Shown: positions 50,451-59,356, counted from the stretch's first letter. The stretch: DNA of 64,000 bases from UBA940 sp031548515 (GCA_031548515.1 JAVBRB010000020.1:21830-85829); one strand, 5' to 3'. The notes: a model not told the origin generated them from the sequence alone. A program made the numbers and translations.

Positions 50451-50672
50451 ATGTATTGGACGCTTGAGTTGGCTTCGAAGTTGGAAGATGCTCCGTGGCC
50501 CGCGACGAAAGAGGAACTGATCGATTATGCTGTCCGTTCAGGCGCTCCGCTCGAGGTGATCGAGAATCTGGAGGAAATAGAGGACGAGGGTGATATTTAC
50601 GAGAGTATAGAAGATATCTGGCCCGATTACCCCAGCAAAGACGATTTCTTTTTCAACGAAGAAGAGTATTGA
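50451..50672 (+). CDS. DUF2795 family small acidic protein
   Basis: 73 residues: MYWTLELASKLEDAPWPATK followed by EELIDYAVRSGAPLEVIENL and an acidic, aromatic tail (DIWPDYPSKDDFFFNEEEY). This matches the DUF2795 proteins conserved in Bacteroidota, short helical proteins of unknown function. A hairpin with arms AAACCCTTC/GAAGGGTTT follows at 50677-50727, without a T run. Confidence 0.85.
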   Translation: MYWTLELASKLEDAPWPATKEELIDYAVRSGAPLEVIENLEEIEDEGDIYESIEDIWPDYPSKDDFFFNEEEY

Positions 50673-50755
50673 TTAACGGCTGTAAACCCTTCCGCATGGC
50701 TTTTGTGCTTGGCCGAAGGGTTTGCCGTCTTCACCTTAAAAGGAAAAGGGTTGGC

Positions 50756-50945
50756 CTGAAAGAGCGGATTTAAGGCGAACAAGGAATGGAAAGCGCAACC
50801 GACACTGCGGAGCGAGAGCAAAGGCTGTTTACAGTCTATGCCTAACCGCGAGGAGGAAGGCGATGCCAATGTGCCAGGCGACATGGGCATTTCACCGACG
50901 AAGTTCGACCGAAGAACGAAGCAAGGGAGATTGTTTTATAAATTC
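50756..50945 (+). repeat. Structured intergenic repeat, diverged third copy
   Basis: Contains AAGAGCGGATTTAAGGCGAA, aligning with AAGAGCAAATTCAAGGCAAA of the infC leader copies. Its tail CGACCGAAGAACGAAG then TGTTTTATAAATT matches their CGACCGAAG..AACGAAG and TTTATAATAAATT. The middle is replaced by other stems, notably ATGCC-a-ATGT with ACAT-g-GGCAT at 50863-50890. It fills most of the 50673-51015 gap upstream of the zeta-toxin-like gene. No ORF seen. Confidence 0.55.
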
Positions 50946-51015
50946 TGCCTTGTAGGAGGAGGAAAACGAAGTTAACTTAGAAGAAGCAGCCTTTCAGGGC
51001 AAGCCGAAAAATGGA

Positions 51016-51588
51016 ATGCCGAGATTATTCATCATAGCGGGCTGTAATGGCGCCGGTAAAACCACCGCTTCGTACACCATGATGCCCGAAATGCTGGAGA
51101 TCTCGGAATTGGTGAATGCAGACGAAATTGCCAAAGGTTTGTCGCCGTTCAATCCGGACAGCGTCGCCATACAGGCAGGCAAGATCATGCTGATGAGGGT
51201 GAGGGAGCTTATCCTGATGGGCGCCGACTTTGCGTTCGAAACCACATTGGCTACCAAGTCGTACTACAACCTGATCAAGGAGGCGCAGGACAGGGGTTAT
51301 TTCGTGACGCTGCTTTATCTTTGGCTGCCCTCGCCCGAACAGGCGATAAAGCGAGTGGCCCAACGGGTCAGCGAGGGAGGACACAATATACCGGAAAACG
51401 TCATCCGCAGGCGTTACGCGGCAGGGATTAAAAACCTGTTCAATATATATATGCAGGCGGCCGACTACTGGATGATCTACGACAGCGGCGATATAAATTA
51501 CGGCAAAAAGATCGCTGTAGGCTCCAGGAATGAAACAAAAACGATATACGATTCGTTAGTATATAGCAAACTCGAGAATTATGAGTGA
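51016..51588 (+). CDS. Zeta-toxin-like P-loop kinase
   Basis: 190 residues. Walker A GCNGAGKTT at 9-17, LVNADEIAKGLSPF near 33 (D-E region of zeta toxins), FETTLATKSYYNLI near 75, and LYLWLPSPEQAIKRVAQRVSEGGHNIPENVIRRRYAAGIKNLF, the typical arginine-rich lid. Zeta toxins phosphorylate UDP-N-acetylglucosamine, but chromosomal homologues can have other roles. It overlaps a 51-residue downstream gene by 8 bases, an arrangement like a toxin-antitoxin pair. The upstream region carries the structured repeat. Confidence 0.85.
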   Translation: MPRLFIIAGCNGAGKTTASYTMMPEMLEISELVNADEIAKGLSPFNPDSVAIQAGKIMLMRVRELILMGADFAFETTLATKSYYNLIKEAQDRGYFVTLLYLWLPSPEQAIKRVAQRVSEGGHNIPENVIRRRYAAGIKNLFNIYMQAADYWMIYDSGDINYGKKIAVGSRNETKTIYDSLVYSKLENYE

Positions 51589-51736
51589 CAATGACATCAA
51601 ACAGATGACCGAAAAGATCGACGAAGGCATCCGTAAGGCTCAGGAAAAACTCGTCGAGAAAGTCAAAAAAGAGGACGGGAAACTAATCGTCACGCGCGAC
51701 GGGCAAATACTGGCCCTTAATGCGAGCGAAGTGTAA
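51581..51736 (+). CDS. Small partner of the zeta-toxin-like kinase (putative antitoxin)
   Basis: 51 residues; the ATG at 51581 overlaps the end of the kinase gene, so it is translationally coupled. The sequence is highly charged and helical (MTEKIDEGIRKAQEKLVEKV), followed by a short beta-hairpin-like end (GKLIVTRDGQILALNASEV). The layout and charge suggest a binding partner or antitoxin of the kinase; that is inference. It does not resemble epsilon antitoxin by eye. Confidence 0.65.
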   Translation: MSDNDIKQMTEKIDEGIRKAQEKLVEKVKKEDGKLIVTRDGQILALNASEV

Positions 51737-51833
51737 TCCGCATGCAACCTGAAACAGCAGTCCTGCAAGGACACTGATCAACCTGCTGACAGAAACCAAA
51801 CACGAAAGAGATTTTTGCGATCCGGTAAGCCGG

Positions 51834-51873
51834 ACAACATAAGGGCAGCGTACGAGGCTGCCCTTATGTTGTT
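51834..51873 (+). terminator. Terminator of the zeta-toxin operon
   Basis: Perfect stem ACAACATAAGGGCAGC/GCTGCCCTTATGTTGT with loop GTACGAG, then TTAATT. Confidence 0.85.
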
Positions 51874-51921
51874 TAATTACGAATTTTTAAATCACGGATT
51901 ACGATATTATAATTTCTTTCA

Positions 51922-51929
51922 TATTTTTG
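51922..51929 (+). promoter_or_regulatory. -7 box of the threonine aldolase gene
   Basis: TATTTTTG matches TAnnTTTG, with a leader of about 17 nt to ATG 51952. Confidence 0.5.
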
Positions 51930-51951
51930 GACGAAAAGAAATCGAACGGCC

Positions 51952-52971
51952 ATGAGAAGTTTTGCGAGCGACAACAATTCCGGGGTACACCCAAGGGTGA
52001 TGGAAGCTATCGGAGAGGCCAATGCCGACCATGCAGCCGGTTACGGCGACGATCCTTGGACCATGCGGGCCGAGGCGGCCCTGAAAGATGTTTTCGGAGA
52101 ACGGGCCGAACCGTTCATAGTATTCAACGGCACGGGGGCCAATTCGGTCGCTCTACAGGCGGCAACGAGGCCTTTCAACAGCATACTGTGCGCCGACACA
52201 GCCCATATTTACGTCGACGAATGCGGCGCTCCGTCACGTATGACCGGCTGCCAGCTCACTCCAATTGCCACTCCCGATGGCAAACTCACTCCTGAACTGA
52301 TCCGTCCGCACCTGCATAATTTCGGGGTACCGCACCATTCCCAACCCAAAGCCGTGTATATATCGCAAGTTTCGGAATTAGGGACGGTCTATACCGTCGA
52401 AGAAGTGCGGATTTTGGCGGACTTACTGCACTCATACGGCATTTACCTGCACATGGACGGGGCGAGGCTGGCCAACGCATGCGCGTATCTGGGTTGCGCG
52501 ATGAAAGAAATTACAGTCGACGCAGGTGTCGACTTGCTTAGTTTCGGGGGTACAAAAAACGGGATGATGATGGGCGAAGCCGTGATCACGTTCCGGCCAG
52601 AGATTGCCGAAAACATGAAATATCACCGCAAGCAATCGGCCCAGCTGGCCTCGAAAATGCGCTATCTGTCGGCCCAGTTCCTACCCTACCTCGACGGGTT
52701 GTGGCTCGAAAATGCCTCGCGCGCAAACGAAAGCGCAGCCCGCCTTGCAACCGTTTTTGCAAAATATCCGCAGATAAACTTCACGCAGAAACCCGAAACC
52801 AACCAGATATTCTGCACTGTTCCGGCAGAAGCCCTCGCAAAACTCCGCGAACGCTATTTCTTTTACATATGGAACGAAGAGGCGGGCGAGGCGCGCTTCG
52901 TCACATCGTGGGACACCACTACGGAAGACATCGCCGACTTCGGCCGCCTGCTCGCCGAAATTTTCGGGTAA
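51952..52971 (+). CDS. Low-specificity L-threonine aldolase
   Basis: 339 residues of PLP fold type I. It cleaves threonine or allo-threonine to glycine and acetaldehyde. Seen: FASDNNSGVHPRVMEAI at the N-terminus, FNGTGANSVALQ, HMDGARLANAC (PLP aspartate and arginine) and LSFGGTKNGMMMGEAV with the Schiff-base lysine near 202. The length is typical. It is monocistronic, convergent with lysA. Confidence 0.92.
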   Translation: MRSFASDNNSGVHPRVMEAIGEANADHAAGYGDDPWTMRAEAALKDVFGERAEPFIVFNGTGANSVALQAATRPFNSILCADTAHIYVDECGAPSRMTGCQLTPIATPDGKLTPELIRPHLHNFGVPHHSQPKAVYISQVSELGTVYTVEEVRILADLLHSYGIYLHMDGARLANACAYLGCAMKEITVDAGVDLLSFGGTKNGMMMGEAVITFRPEIAENMKYHRKQSAQLASKMRYLSAQFLPYLDGLWLENASRANESAARLATVFAKYPQINFTQKPETNQIFCTVPAEALAKLRERYFFYIWNEEAGEARFVTSWDTTTEDIADFGRLLAEIFG

Positions 52972-52980
52972 ATTAAAAAC

Positions 52981-53010
52981 TAAGCGGCCCATCAATTTGG
53001 GCTGCTTGTT
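52981..53010. terminator. Bidirectional terminator between threonine aldolase and lysA
   Basis: Imperfect hairpin AAGCGGCCCA/TGGGCTGCTT in the 37-base gap between convergent stops. Confidence 0.65.
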
Positions 53011-54232
53011 ATATCACCGTTTTTGAAGTGCGGGCATCGACGTTGACGACCTTGCTGTGGGACGCCGAAGCACCGACCTGGTCGCTGTACACCGCTCGCG
53101 GAAGGTCATGCATGTTGTAGCACGAAGCCATCGAAGCGCCGTACGCTCCGGCCGATTTGATCGTCACCAAGTCGCCACGCCTAAGTTCGGAGAGCATGCG
53201 ACCGCTGGCGAAAACATCGGACGATTCGCACACAGTCCCTGCAACTATATAAGGTTTAATTTCGCTTCCCGGGCGCGCATCGAGGTTTTCGATCTCGTGG
53301 TAAGCCTCATAAAGAGCAGGTCGGATCAACTGGGCCATGCTGGCGTCGACGATCGCCACCTCGTTGCCTGCCGAATTTATCTTATTGAACAAAACACGCG
53401 TAATAAGCTCTCCGCACTGTGCTACTACCGCACGGCCGAGTTCGAAATGCACCTCCACGCCATCGACGTCCAGATTCTTACGGAAAGCGTCGAAATATGC
53501 CTTGAAATCGGGCATCGGTTCGGCATCGGGGTTGTCGTAGTTGACGCCCAAGCCGCCGCCCATATTGAGGTAAGTGAGTGGGAAACCCTTTTCACGGAAC
53601 CACTCCACGAGCGTGTTGACGCGGCGGCAGAAGAATTCAAACACGCGCATATCGGTGATCTGCGAGCCGATATGGAAATGCAGCCCCTGAAATTCGAGGT
53701 TTCCGTACTGCGCCAACTCTCCGGCCACCTGATCGATCTCCTTGTACGATATGCCGAATTTGCTGTCGGCCTGTCCGGTCGAGATATGACGGTGGGTCTG
53801 CGGATCTACGTCAGGATTGATGCGCAGCGCGACACGGGCCTTTTTGCCGACTCCGCCTGCTATGTCGTTTATTATCTGAAGTTCCTGCCTCGATTCGCAG
53901 TTGAACGCGCGAATGCCCTCCCCGATGCCGAGGCGTATCTCCCAGTCACTTTTACCCACCCCTGCATAAACAATGCCGTCGGCTGGAAAACCGAGACGGC
54001 GGATCAGCCGCAGTTCGTTTCCGCTTACGCAGTCGATGCCGATACCGTGGGCCAGCACCGCGCGCAGGATACTCTCGTCGTTGTTGGCTTTAATGGCATA
54101 ATGCATCTTATAGCCGGAGCGGTTAGCTTCCGCCATAATTGCATCCAGTGTAGCGTTGAGCAGTCCCATGTCATAGAGGTAAAACGGCGTGGGATAATTC
54201 CTGAGGGTTTCCTTTATCTTCGAGCTTAACAT
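53009..54232 (-). CDS. lysA: Diaminopimelate decarboxylase
   Basis: About 407 residues from ATG 54232 (54274 is an alternative). It makes lysine from meso-DAP. The TIM barrel carries the PLP lysine in HYAIKANND (K48) and GLHFHIGSQI and NMGGGLGVNYD motifs. The C-terminal barrel has VAGTVCESSDVFASGR with the catalytic cysteine, and GAYGASMASCYN. A minus-strand box TATTTTTG at 54315-54308 predicts a leader of about 70 nt. It is divergent from the ACT-domain gene. Confidence 0.94.
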   Translation of the reverse strand: MLSSKIKETLRNYPTPFYLYDMGLLNATLDAIMAEANRSGYKMHYAIKANNDESILRAVLAHGIGIDCVSGNELRLIRRLGFPADGIVYAGVGKSDWEIRLGIGEGIRAFNCESRQELQIINDIAGGVGKKARVALRINPDVDPQTHRHISTGQADSKFGISYKEIDQVAGELAQYGNLEFQGLHFHIGSQITDMRVFEFFCRRVNTLVEWFREKGFPLTYLNMGGGLGVNYDNPDAEPMPDFKAYFDAFRKNLDVDGVEVHFELGRAVVAQCGELITRVLFNKINSAGNEVAIVDASMAQLIRPALYEAYHEIENLDARPGSEIKPYIVAGTVCESSDVFASGRMLSELRRGDLVTIKSAGAYGASMASCYNMHDLPRAVYSDQVGASASHSKVVNVDARTSKTVI

Positions 54233-54451
54233 TTCCTGAATATTTTCTATTTCCTTGTGGTCCCATACAAGCAAAATTCATGTTATAATTAGCCCATATG
54301 AACCATGCAAAAATATGTCGTTTTGTTTGTTTTTTCGACAAATTTTATGTTTTTTTGCAACAAACTTCCGCACAGTGAAAATTTAGACAAGTTGACAGGA
54401 TATTCATAACAAACGAAGTGCGAAATCAGTTAAATTTCACAAACTACATAT

Positions 54452-55126
54452 ATGTTGACAATACCAAATGTAGTCGAGGAGGTGATCAAAAAAAAGCCTT
54501 TCCTCGAAGGCGCCCTGATCGAAGGGCTTATAAATCTTTCGGCGCTTGCCCGGCAGCTTAAACCCGAGATCGAACAAAAAATCGGGAAACCGGTCAACGA
54601 AAGCGCCGTTATTATGGCCCTCAACCGCCTGGTGCCGCGACTCGAACTCACCTCGACAATGAAATTCAAACGCATCATCGCGGGCGTCGGCGACATCATT
54701 GTCCGCTCAAACCTTACAGACTTCACCTACAGCAACACCTCAAGCCTCTACAGCCGTCAGGAAGAACTGCTGCGCGAGGTATATTCGGCCACCACCGCTC
54801 AGGACGTTTTCTGCACATTTTCACAGGGCATATACGAAACCACACTCGTCGTGAGCAGCTCGCTCAGCGAACTGGTAGAAAGGGTTTTCAGGGATGAGAC
54901 ACTTATACTCAAGCGCGAGAACCTGTCATCGATAACGGTGAAGCTGCCGCCAGAAAACACAGCGTGTCCCGGGGTTTACTATTATATATTCAAAGAGCTG
55001 GCGTGGGACAACATCAACATCGCCGAAGTGATCAGCACCTCGAACGAATTCACCGTAGTGGTAAGCGACAACGACATACACCGTGCATTCACTATCCTTA
55101 TGGAGGCAAAACGGGGCGTGCAATAA
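54452..55126 (+). CDS. ACT-domain regulatory protein
   Basis: 224 residues with no kinase domain. The first ~100 residues look like a small helical module (VVEEVIKKKPFLEGALIEGLINLSALARQLKPEIE). The rest resembles an ACT pair of the aspartokinase type (ACPGVYYYIFKELAWDNINIAEVISTSNEFTVVVSDNDIHRAFTILMEA). Such proteins occur in Bacteroidota; placement divergent from lysA hints at lysine sensing or control, which is inference. It is 17 bases before the next gene. Confidence 0.8.
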   Translation: MLTIPNVVEEVIKKKPFLEGALIEGLINLSALARQLKPEIEQKIGKPVNESAVIMALNRLVPRLELTSTMKFKRIIAGVGDIIVRSNLTDFTYSNTSSLYSRQEELLREVYSATTAQDVFCTFSQGIYETTLVVSSSLSELVERVFRDETLILKRENLSSITVKLPPENTACPGVYYYIFKELAWDNINIAEVISTSNEFTVVVSDNDIHRAFTILMEAKRGVQ

Positions 55127-55143
55127 ATTTAAATCCGGGAGAG

Positions 55144-56148
55144 ATGGATAAGATGAAGATAAATGACCGCATAAGCCGCCTGGCCGAACTGGCTGCGGGA
55201 TGGGAAACACATGAGGCCGTGGACCCGCTGGAACGCGACCTTGCGTTGGAAATACTGCGCGGACTGTATGCAGATATTAAGTTTGCAAAACCGGAACCGG
55301 ATGGTTGCGCTATCACGGAGCCGGAAGTTTTGCCGGAACCGGCCGCCTGCGATATGCCTGTGCAGCCAGTCGAATCGGAGAACGAGATAGCCTGGAAGGA
55401 TATTCTGGGGACGGAGCCTGTTGCCCGCGTTGCTCCCGAGCCGGAACGGATCGCGGAACCGGAACATGCGGCAAAACAAGAACCGCAGGCGGTTGCAGAA
55501 CCAGAACTGCAATCCATTGCAGAACCGCTCCCTGCGCCCGAGCATGCACCGGAAGCAGAAGATATACCGGTAAGGCGCCGCAAGGTAGACCCCGGCGTGA
55601 TACGTTCGCTATACGGCGAGCCGGAACGCCGACAGCAGATTATCCAAGAGCCGGAACAAGAGTTTGCCCCCATTCCGGAGAAACCGGCAGCTCCTGTCAA
55701 GGAAGAATCTACAATGGAATCCGCAAAAGAGCCTGAGCTGCAAAAAGAAGAGCCTGTCATCAAAGCGGCCCCTGCAACCGATATGAAATCAACGACCCTC
55801 CCGGCAGAGGCTCCGCAAACTCCCCGGTCCCCGATTCTCGGCGACATGAACGCCGGACGCCAGACGCTCGGCGAAACCCTGCGGAACGGAGAGAAAGACA
55901 TGGCTTCCAAGATAGCTGCAGCGGAACGGCGCGACCTGAAGCAGTCCATCGGGATCAACGACAAATTCCTGATGATACGCGACATGTTCGACGGCGATGC
56001 TAACGCATTCGGCGACGTGATCGCCTATCTGGATACATTCACCGACCTCGACGAGGCCATAATCTACATACACGACACATACGACTGGAGCGCCGACAGC
56101 GACGGAGTGAAACTACTGGTCGAACTGCTCGAACGAAAACTGGGATAA
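55144..56148 (+). CDS. Pro/Glu-rich protein with conserved C-terminal helical domain
   Basis: About 334 residues from ATG 55144; an upstream frame extension to 54964 overlaps the ACT gene and is rejected. Residues 1-50 form a helical head (ISRLAELAAGWETHEAVDPLE). Residues ~55-240 are a low-complexity linker of repeated PEP, AEPE and PAPE units with a VRRRKVDPGVIRSLYGEPERR insert. The C-terminal ~70 residues (SIGINDKFLMIRDMFDGDAN, then DVIAYLDTFTDLDEAIIYIH) are conserved among Bacteroidota proteins of unknown role. It lies between the ACT gene and rsmI in a tight same-strand run. Confidence 0.8.
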   Translation: MDKMKINDRISRLAELAAGWETHEAVDPLERDLALEILRGLYADIKFAKPEPDGCAITEPEVLPEPAACDMPVQPVESENEIAWKDILGTEPVARVAPEPERIAEPEHAAKQEPQAVAEPELQSIAEPLPAPEHAPEAEDIPVRRRKVDPGVIRSLYGEPERRQQIIQEPEQEFAPIPEKPAAPVKEESTMESAKEPELQKEEPVIKAAPATDMKSTTLPAEAPQTPRSPILGDMNAGRQTLGETLRNGEKDMASKIAAAERRDLKQSIGINDKFLMIRDMFDGDANAFGDVIAYLDTFTDLDEAIIYIHDTYDWSADSDGVKLLVELLERKLG

Positions 56149-56152
56149 TCTC

Positions 56153-56875
56153 ATGGCCCGCCTGTACATAGTTCCCACCCCTATAGGGAATCTGGAAGAC
56201 ATCACCCTGCGTGCACTACGGATACTGAAGGAAGTCGACTGCATTCTGGCCGAGGACACCCGCACGACCGCTGTCCTGTTGCGCCACTACGGAATCGCTA
56301 CACCGATGCGATCGCACCATAAATTCAACGAACACGGCACCTCGGAACGTGTGGCGGCGGACATTGCCTCCGGGCAGACTATCGCCCTGGTAAGCGACGC
56401 CGGCACTCCCGGGATATCAGACCCGGGATTCCTGTTGGTGAGGACATGCCTTGAGGCGGGTCTCGAAGTGGAGGCGCTGCCGGGTGCGACGGCATTCGTA
56501 CCTGCATTGGTACAGAGCGGATTCCCGTGCGACAACTTCTGCTTCGAGGGATTTCTGCCCCAGAAAAAAGGACGTTCCAGGCATCTGGAAGTACTTGCCG
56601 ACGAAGAACGTACCATGATATTTTATGAATCGCCCTTCCGGGTGGTGAAAACGCTCATGCAGTTTGCCGAAACATTCGGCCCAGAAAGGCCGGTGTCGGC
56701 ATCGCGGGAACTGACAAAAAAGTTCGAAGAAACCGTTCGCGGCACGGTAAATGAAGTTCTCGAGCACTTCAAGGCACGCGATCCTAAAGGCGAATTCGTG
56801 ATAGTCGTGGCAGGGAAACCGAAGGAAAAAAGGAATAAAAAAGAGCGGGACGATGGAAGAGGAAACGAAGAATAA
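56153..56875 (+). CDS. rsmI: 16S rRNA (cytidine1402-2'-O)-methyltransferase
   Basis: 240 residues. The tetrapyrrole-methylase-like fold is shown by YIVPTPIGNLEDITLRAL, ILAEDTRTTAVLLRHY, ALVSDAGTPGISDPGFLLV and FEGFLPQKKGRSRHL. It uses SAM to methylate the ribose of C1402 in the ribosomal P site. The C-terminus is lysine-rich and overlaps the next gene by 23 bases. Confidence 0.95.
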   Translation: MARLYIVPTPIGNLEDITLRALRILKEVDCILAEDTRTTAVLLRHYGIATPMRSHHKFNEHGTSERVAADIASGQTIALVSDAGTPGISDPGFLLVRTCLEAGLEVEALPGATAFVPALVQSGFPCDNFCFEGFLPQKKGRSRHLEVLADEERTMIFYESPFRVVKTLMQFAETFGPERPVSASRELTKKFEETVRGTVNEVLEHFKARDPKGEFVIVVAGKPKEKRNKKERDDGRGNEE

Positions 56876-58238
56876 ACCCGACGGGGAAGAGAAGAAAAAC
56901 AGGCTGCGCGAGTTCTGGCAGGACACGAAGAAACGTTTCAGCCTGAACGAGGGAAGCGCTCCTCAGGAAGAGGTGATCGCCGGGATAACCGAGGGGATAT
57001 ACTTCCGGGGGGCTAATATGTGGATCCTGATGTTCGCCACGATGGTCGCATCATTGGGTCTGAACGTCGATTCTACAGCCGTTATCATAGGCGCAATGCT
57101 CATTTCGCCGCTCATGGGTCCTATCATCGGATTCGGACTCGCAATGGGCATCAATGACTTCGCGCTGATGAAAAAGTCGCTCAAGAACTTCGGCTTCATG
57201 GTCGGCACCGCCATAGTTACCGCAACGCTGTTTTTCATTGTTTCTCCCATAAGCGGTTCGCAAAGCGAATTGCTGGCACGCACCCAGCCGACCATCTACG
57301 ACGTCATGATCGCATTTTTCGGAGGTGCCGCCGGCGTCGTTGCATATACGCGAAAAGACCGGACTTTCACCGTAATATCCGGCGTGGCCATCGCGACAGC
57401 CCTTATGCCTCCATTGTGTACCGCCGGATTCGGGATCGCGACGGGGCAATGGAAGTTCTTCGCAGGGGCACTCTACCTGTTCGTTATCAACGCCATCTTC
57501 ATCGCGCTGGCGACATATGCCATTATCCGGGTGCTTCAATACCGTAAGAAAACTTTCGTCGAGCCGAAAACGGAACGAAGGGTGCAGAGGATCATGTGGA
57601 GCATCATAATCATCACGATTCTCCCGAGCATCTATATTGCTTTCCGGCTCATCGACAAATCGGTGTTCGAACGCAACGCCGACCGTTTTGTCGCAGCAGA
57701 ATTTCAGTTCGACGACACGCAGGTGCTCGAGAAAACCACGGAATATGTGCTTCACGACTTTCAAAAACACGGCACCGTAACGCTGGTGCTCTATGGAGAG
57801 CCGCTGTCGCAGGACGCGATAGAGAATATCCGCCGCAAAATGCCGACATATGACCTTGCCGACACCGACCTCATAATAAAACAAGCTAACGGCATGAGCC
57901 ATATGGATTTCACTCCGCTCCAACAGGGATATGCGCAGGTGCTCGACGAAAAAAACCGCCAACTCGATGAGCTGCGCAGACAGGCCGGGCGCACGTCGCG
58001 CACAGACAGCATTTTACTCCGCGAAACTGTTGTAGAGCTGGGGGCTATCATGCCGGGAGTCGAACGGATATGGATATCGAAAGAGCCGGTGTCGATGGCC
58101 GACGGTACAGTAGCAGACTCTATTCTTGTTTGCATTATAAAGTCTGCCGGGAAGATCGCGGCAGAAGATATGGAGCGCATGAAACGGTGGCTGCAGGTGA
58201 AAAGCAAAACCGATAACGTCAGGATATATGTCGAATAA
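56853..58238 (+). CDS. DUF389 family membrane protein
   Basis: 461 residues. A charged N-terminus is followed by the DUF389 core with about six membrane helices: MWILMFATMVASLGLNVDSTAVIIGAMLISPLMGPI is the family signature, later SGVAIATALMPPLCTAGFGIA. The C-terminal ~170 residues are soluble, with beta strands and a coiled stretch (LQQGYAQVLDEKNRQLDELRRQ). Transport or sensing has been suggested for the family; function unknown. It overlaps rsmI by 23 and the acyltransferase gene by 11 bases. Confidence 0.88.
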   Translation: MEEETKNKPDGEEKKNRLREFWQDTKKRFSLNEGSAPQEEVIAGITEGIYFRGANMWILMFATMVASLGLNVDSTAVIIGAMLISPLMGPIIGFGLAMGINDFALMKKSLKNFGFMVGTAIVTATLFFIVSPISGSQSELLARTQPTIYDVMIAFFGGAAGVVAYTRKDRTFTVISGVAIATALMPPLCTAGFGIATGQWKFFAGALYLFVINAIFIALATYAIIRVLQYRKKTFVEPKTERRVQRIMWSIIIITILPSIYIAFRLIDKSVFERNADRFVAAEFQFDDTQVLEKTTEYVLHDFQKHGTVTLVLYGEPLSQDAIENIRRKMPTYDLADTDLIIKQANGMSHMDFTPLQQGYAQVLDEKNRQLDELRRQAGRTSRTDSILLRETVVELGAIMPGVERIWISKEPVSMADGTVADSILVCIIKSAGKIAAEDMERMKRWLQVKSKTDNVRIYVE

Positions 58239-59205
58239 AGAGAATATCCCGTTCGGAACTAAGCTCGGGTTCTGGATCATCTACGGCTCATGCTACCTCA
58301 CCGGGTTGCTGCCATACTGGTTCCTCTATTACGTAGTGGTCGAGATACTCTATTTCTTCCTCTACGTGTTGGCACGTTACCGGATACGTGTGGTCCGTAT
58401 AAACCTTTCACGCTCATTCCCTGAAAAAACCGTGAAACAGCTGCGGGCGATAGAACGCGGCTTCTACCACAATCTGGCAGAATATTTCGTAGATGCGATA
58501 GACCTGGCTTCGATCACCGAAAAACAATGGAAAAAACGCGTCGTCTACCTCAACCTGGACCAAATGGCCGAAGAGATGCAGGGAAGCAACTGGGTCAACA
58601 CGCTCGCACATTTCGGCAGCTGGGAGATGTATAGTTCATACGGGTTCCATCCCTTGGTCGGAGCCTGCGTGGCGGCATACCATCCGCTTAACAATAAGTC
58701 CTTCGACATGTACTACATCAAGATACGCAACACATTCCCCGGCATAAAAGCCATTCCGATGAGCCAAATGCTGAGGTTCTACATGACCAATAAAGATAAA
58801 AAAGTGGACGGGCGGCCGATATCGCTCGCCCTGATAGCCGACCAGAACGCGCCCGAAGACGCACAAAGCCAGTGGACTCTGTTCCTGAACCAACCCACGA
58901 TATTCTTCCATGGGGGTGAGAAAATAGCACGTAAATTCGGCCTGCCCGTCTATTACATGCACTCGCGCAAGACTGGTCGGGGAAAGTACGAGATATGGTA
59001 CGAACAGATCTGGGACGGCTCTTCGCCCGTCGGGGACCACGAAATAACTAACAGATACGCCAGTCGTCTGGAGGCCGAGATACGCGAATGTCCCGAATTG
59101 TGGGTATGGTCGCACAAAAGGTGGAAACGCCGCCTGCACGGGGAAGAACTGGTCGCATTCAACAAAAAATGGGGCACCGATATTCCAGACGAGAAGGGTT
59201 ATTAA
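58228..59205 (+). CDS. Lipid A biosynthesis-type acyltransferase (LpxL/HtrB family)
   Basis: 325 residues. An N-terminal membrane anchor (FWIIYGSCYLTGLLPYWFLYYVVVEILYFFLYVL) precedes the acyltransferase, with the HX4(D/E) motif in LAHFGSWEMYSS. Further blocks are YHPLNNKSFDMYYIKIR, LIADQNAP and the C-terminal ECPELWVWSHKRWKRR. It adds a secondary acyl chain to lipid A at the inner membrane, as single LpxL/M homologues do in Bacteroidales. It overlaps the DUF389 gene. Confidence 0.93.
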   Translation: MSNKENIPFGTKLGFWIIYGSCYLTGLLPYWFLYYVVVEILYFFLYVLARYRIRVVRINLSRSFPEKTVKQLRAIERGFYHNLAEYFVDAIDLASITEKQWKKRVVYLNLDQMAEEMQGSNWVNTLAHFGSWEMYSSYGFHPLVGACVAAYHPLNNKSFDMYYIKIRNTFPGIKAIPMSQMLRFYMTNKDKKVDGRPISLALIADQNAPEDAQSQWTLFLNQPTIFFHGGEKIARKFGLPVYYMHSRKTGRGKYEIWYEQIWDGSSPVGDHEITNRYASRLEAEIRECPELWVWSHKRWKRRLHGEELVAFNKKWGTDIPDEKGY

Positions 59206-59212
59206 GAGCGGA

Positions 59213-59248
59213 GTGCCTGTTACTGAGTTCATAATACTGAATTGGAAC
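59213..59248 (+). pseudogene. Duplicated 5' end of a glycosyltransferase gene
   Basis: GTG at 59213 opens VPVTEFIILNWN, matching MPITKVVILNWN at the start of the next gene. The last 15 bases (ATACTGAATTGGAAC) are identical and the two starts are 144 bases apart. After this the frame runs into the dispersed repeat and is lost. Confidence 0.6.
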
Positions 59249-59276
59249 CGAGATCAGCGGCAGTTGATCGAGTTCA

Positions 59277-59335
59277 CCGACGGAGCGCCGACCGTCGGCC
59301 ACAGGCCGGGGAAGGCATCTTGCGACGGAGGTAAC
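59277..59335. repeat. Dispersed GC-rich intergenic repeat, copy B
   Basis: Contains GGAGCGCCGACCGTCGGCC, then CATCTTGCGACGGAGGTAAC. It aligns with copy A (29604-29654). It sits between the broken and intact glycosyltransferase starts. Confidence 0.65.
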
Positions 59336-59356
59336 AAATGGTTGACTATTTGACGA

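Noticed and set aside
53057..54229. 390-codon open frame on the plus strand
   Set aside because: Antisense to lysA; no motif, promoter or family.
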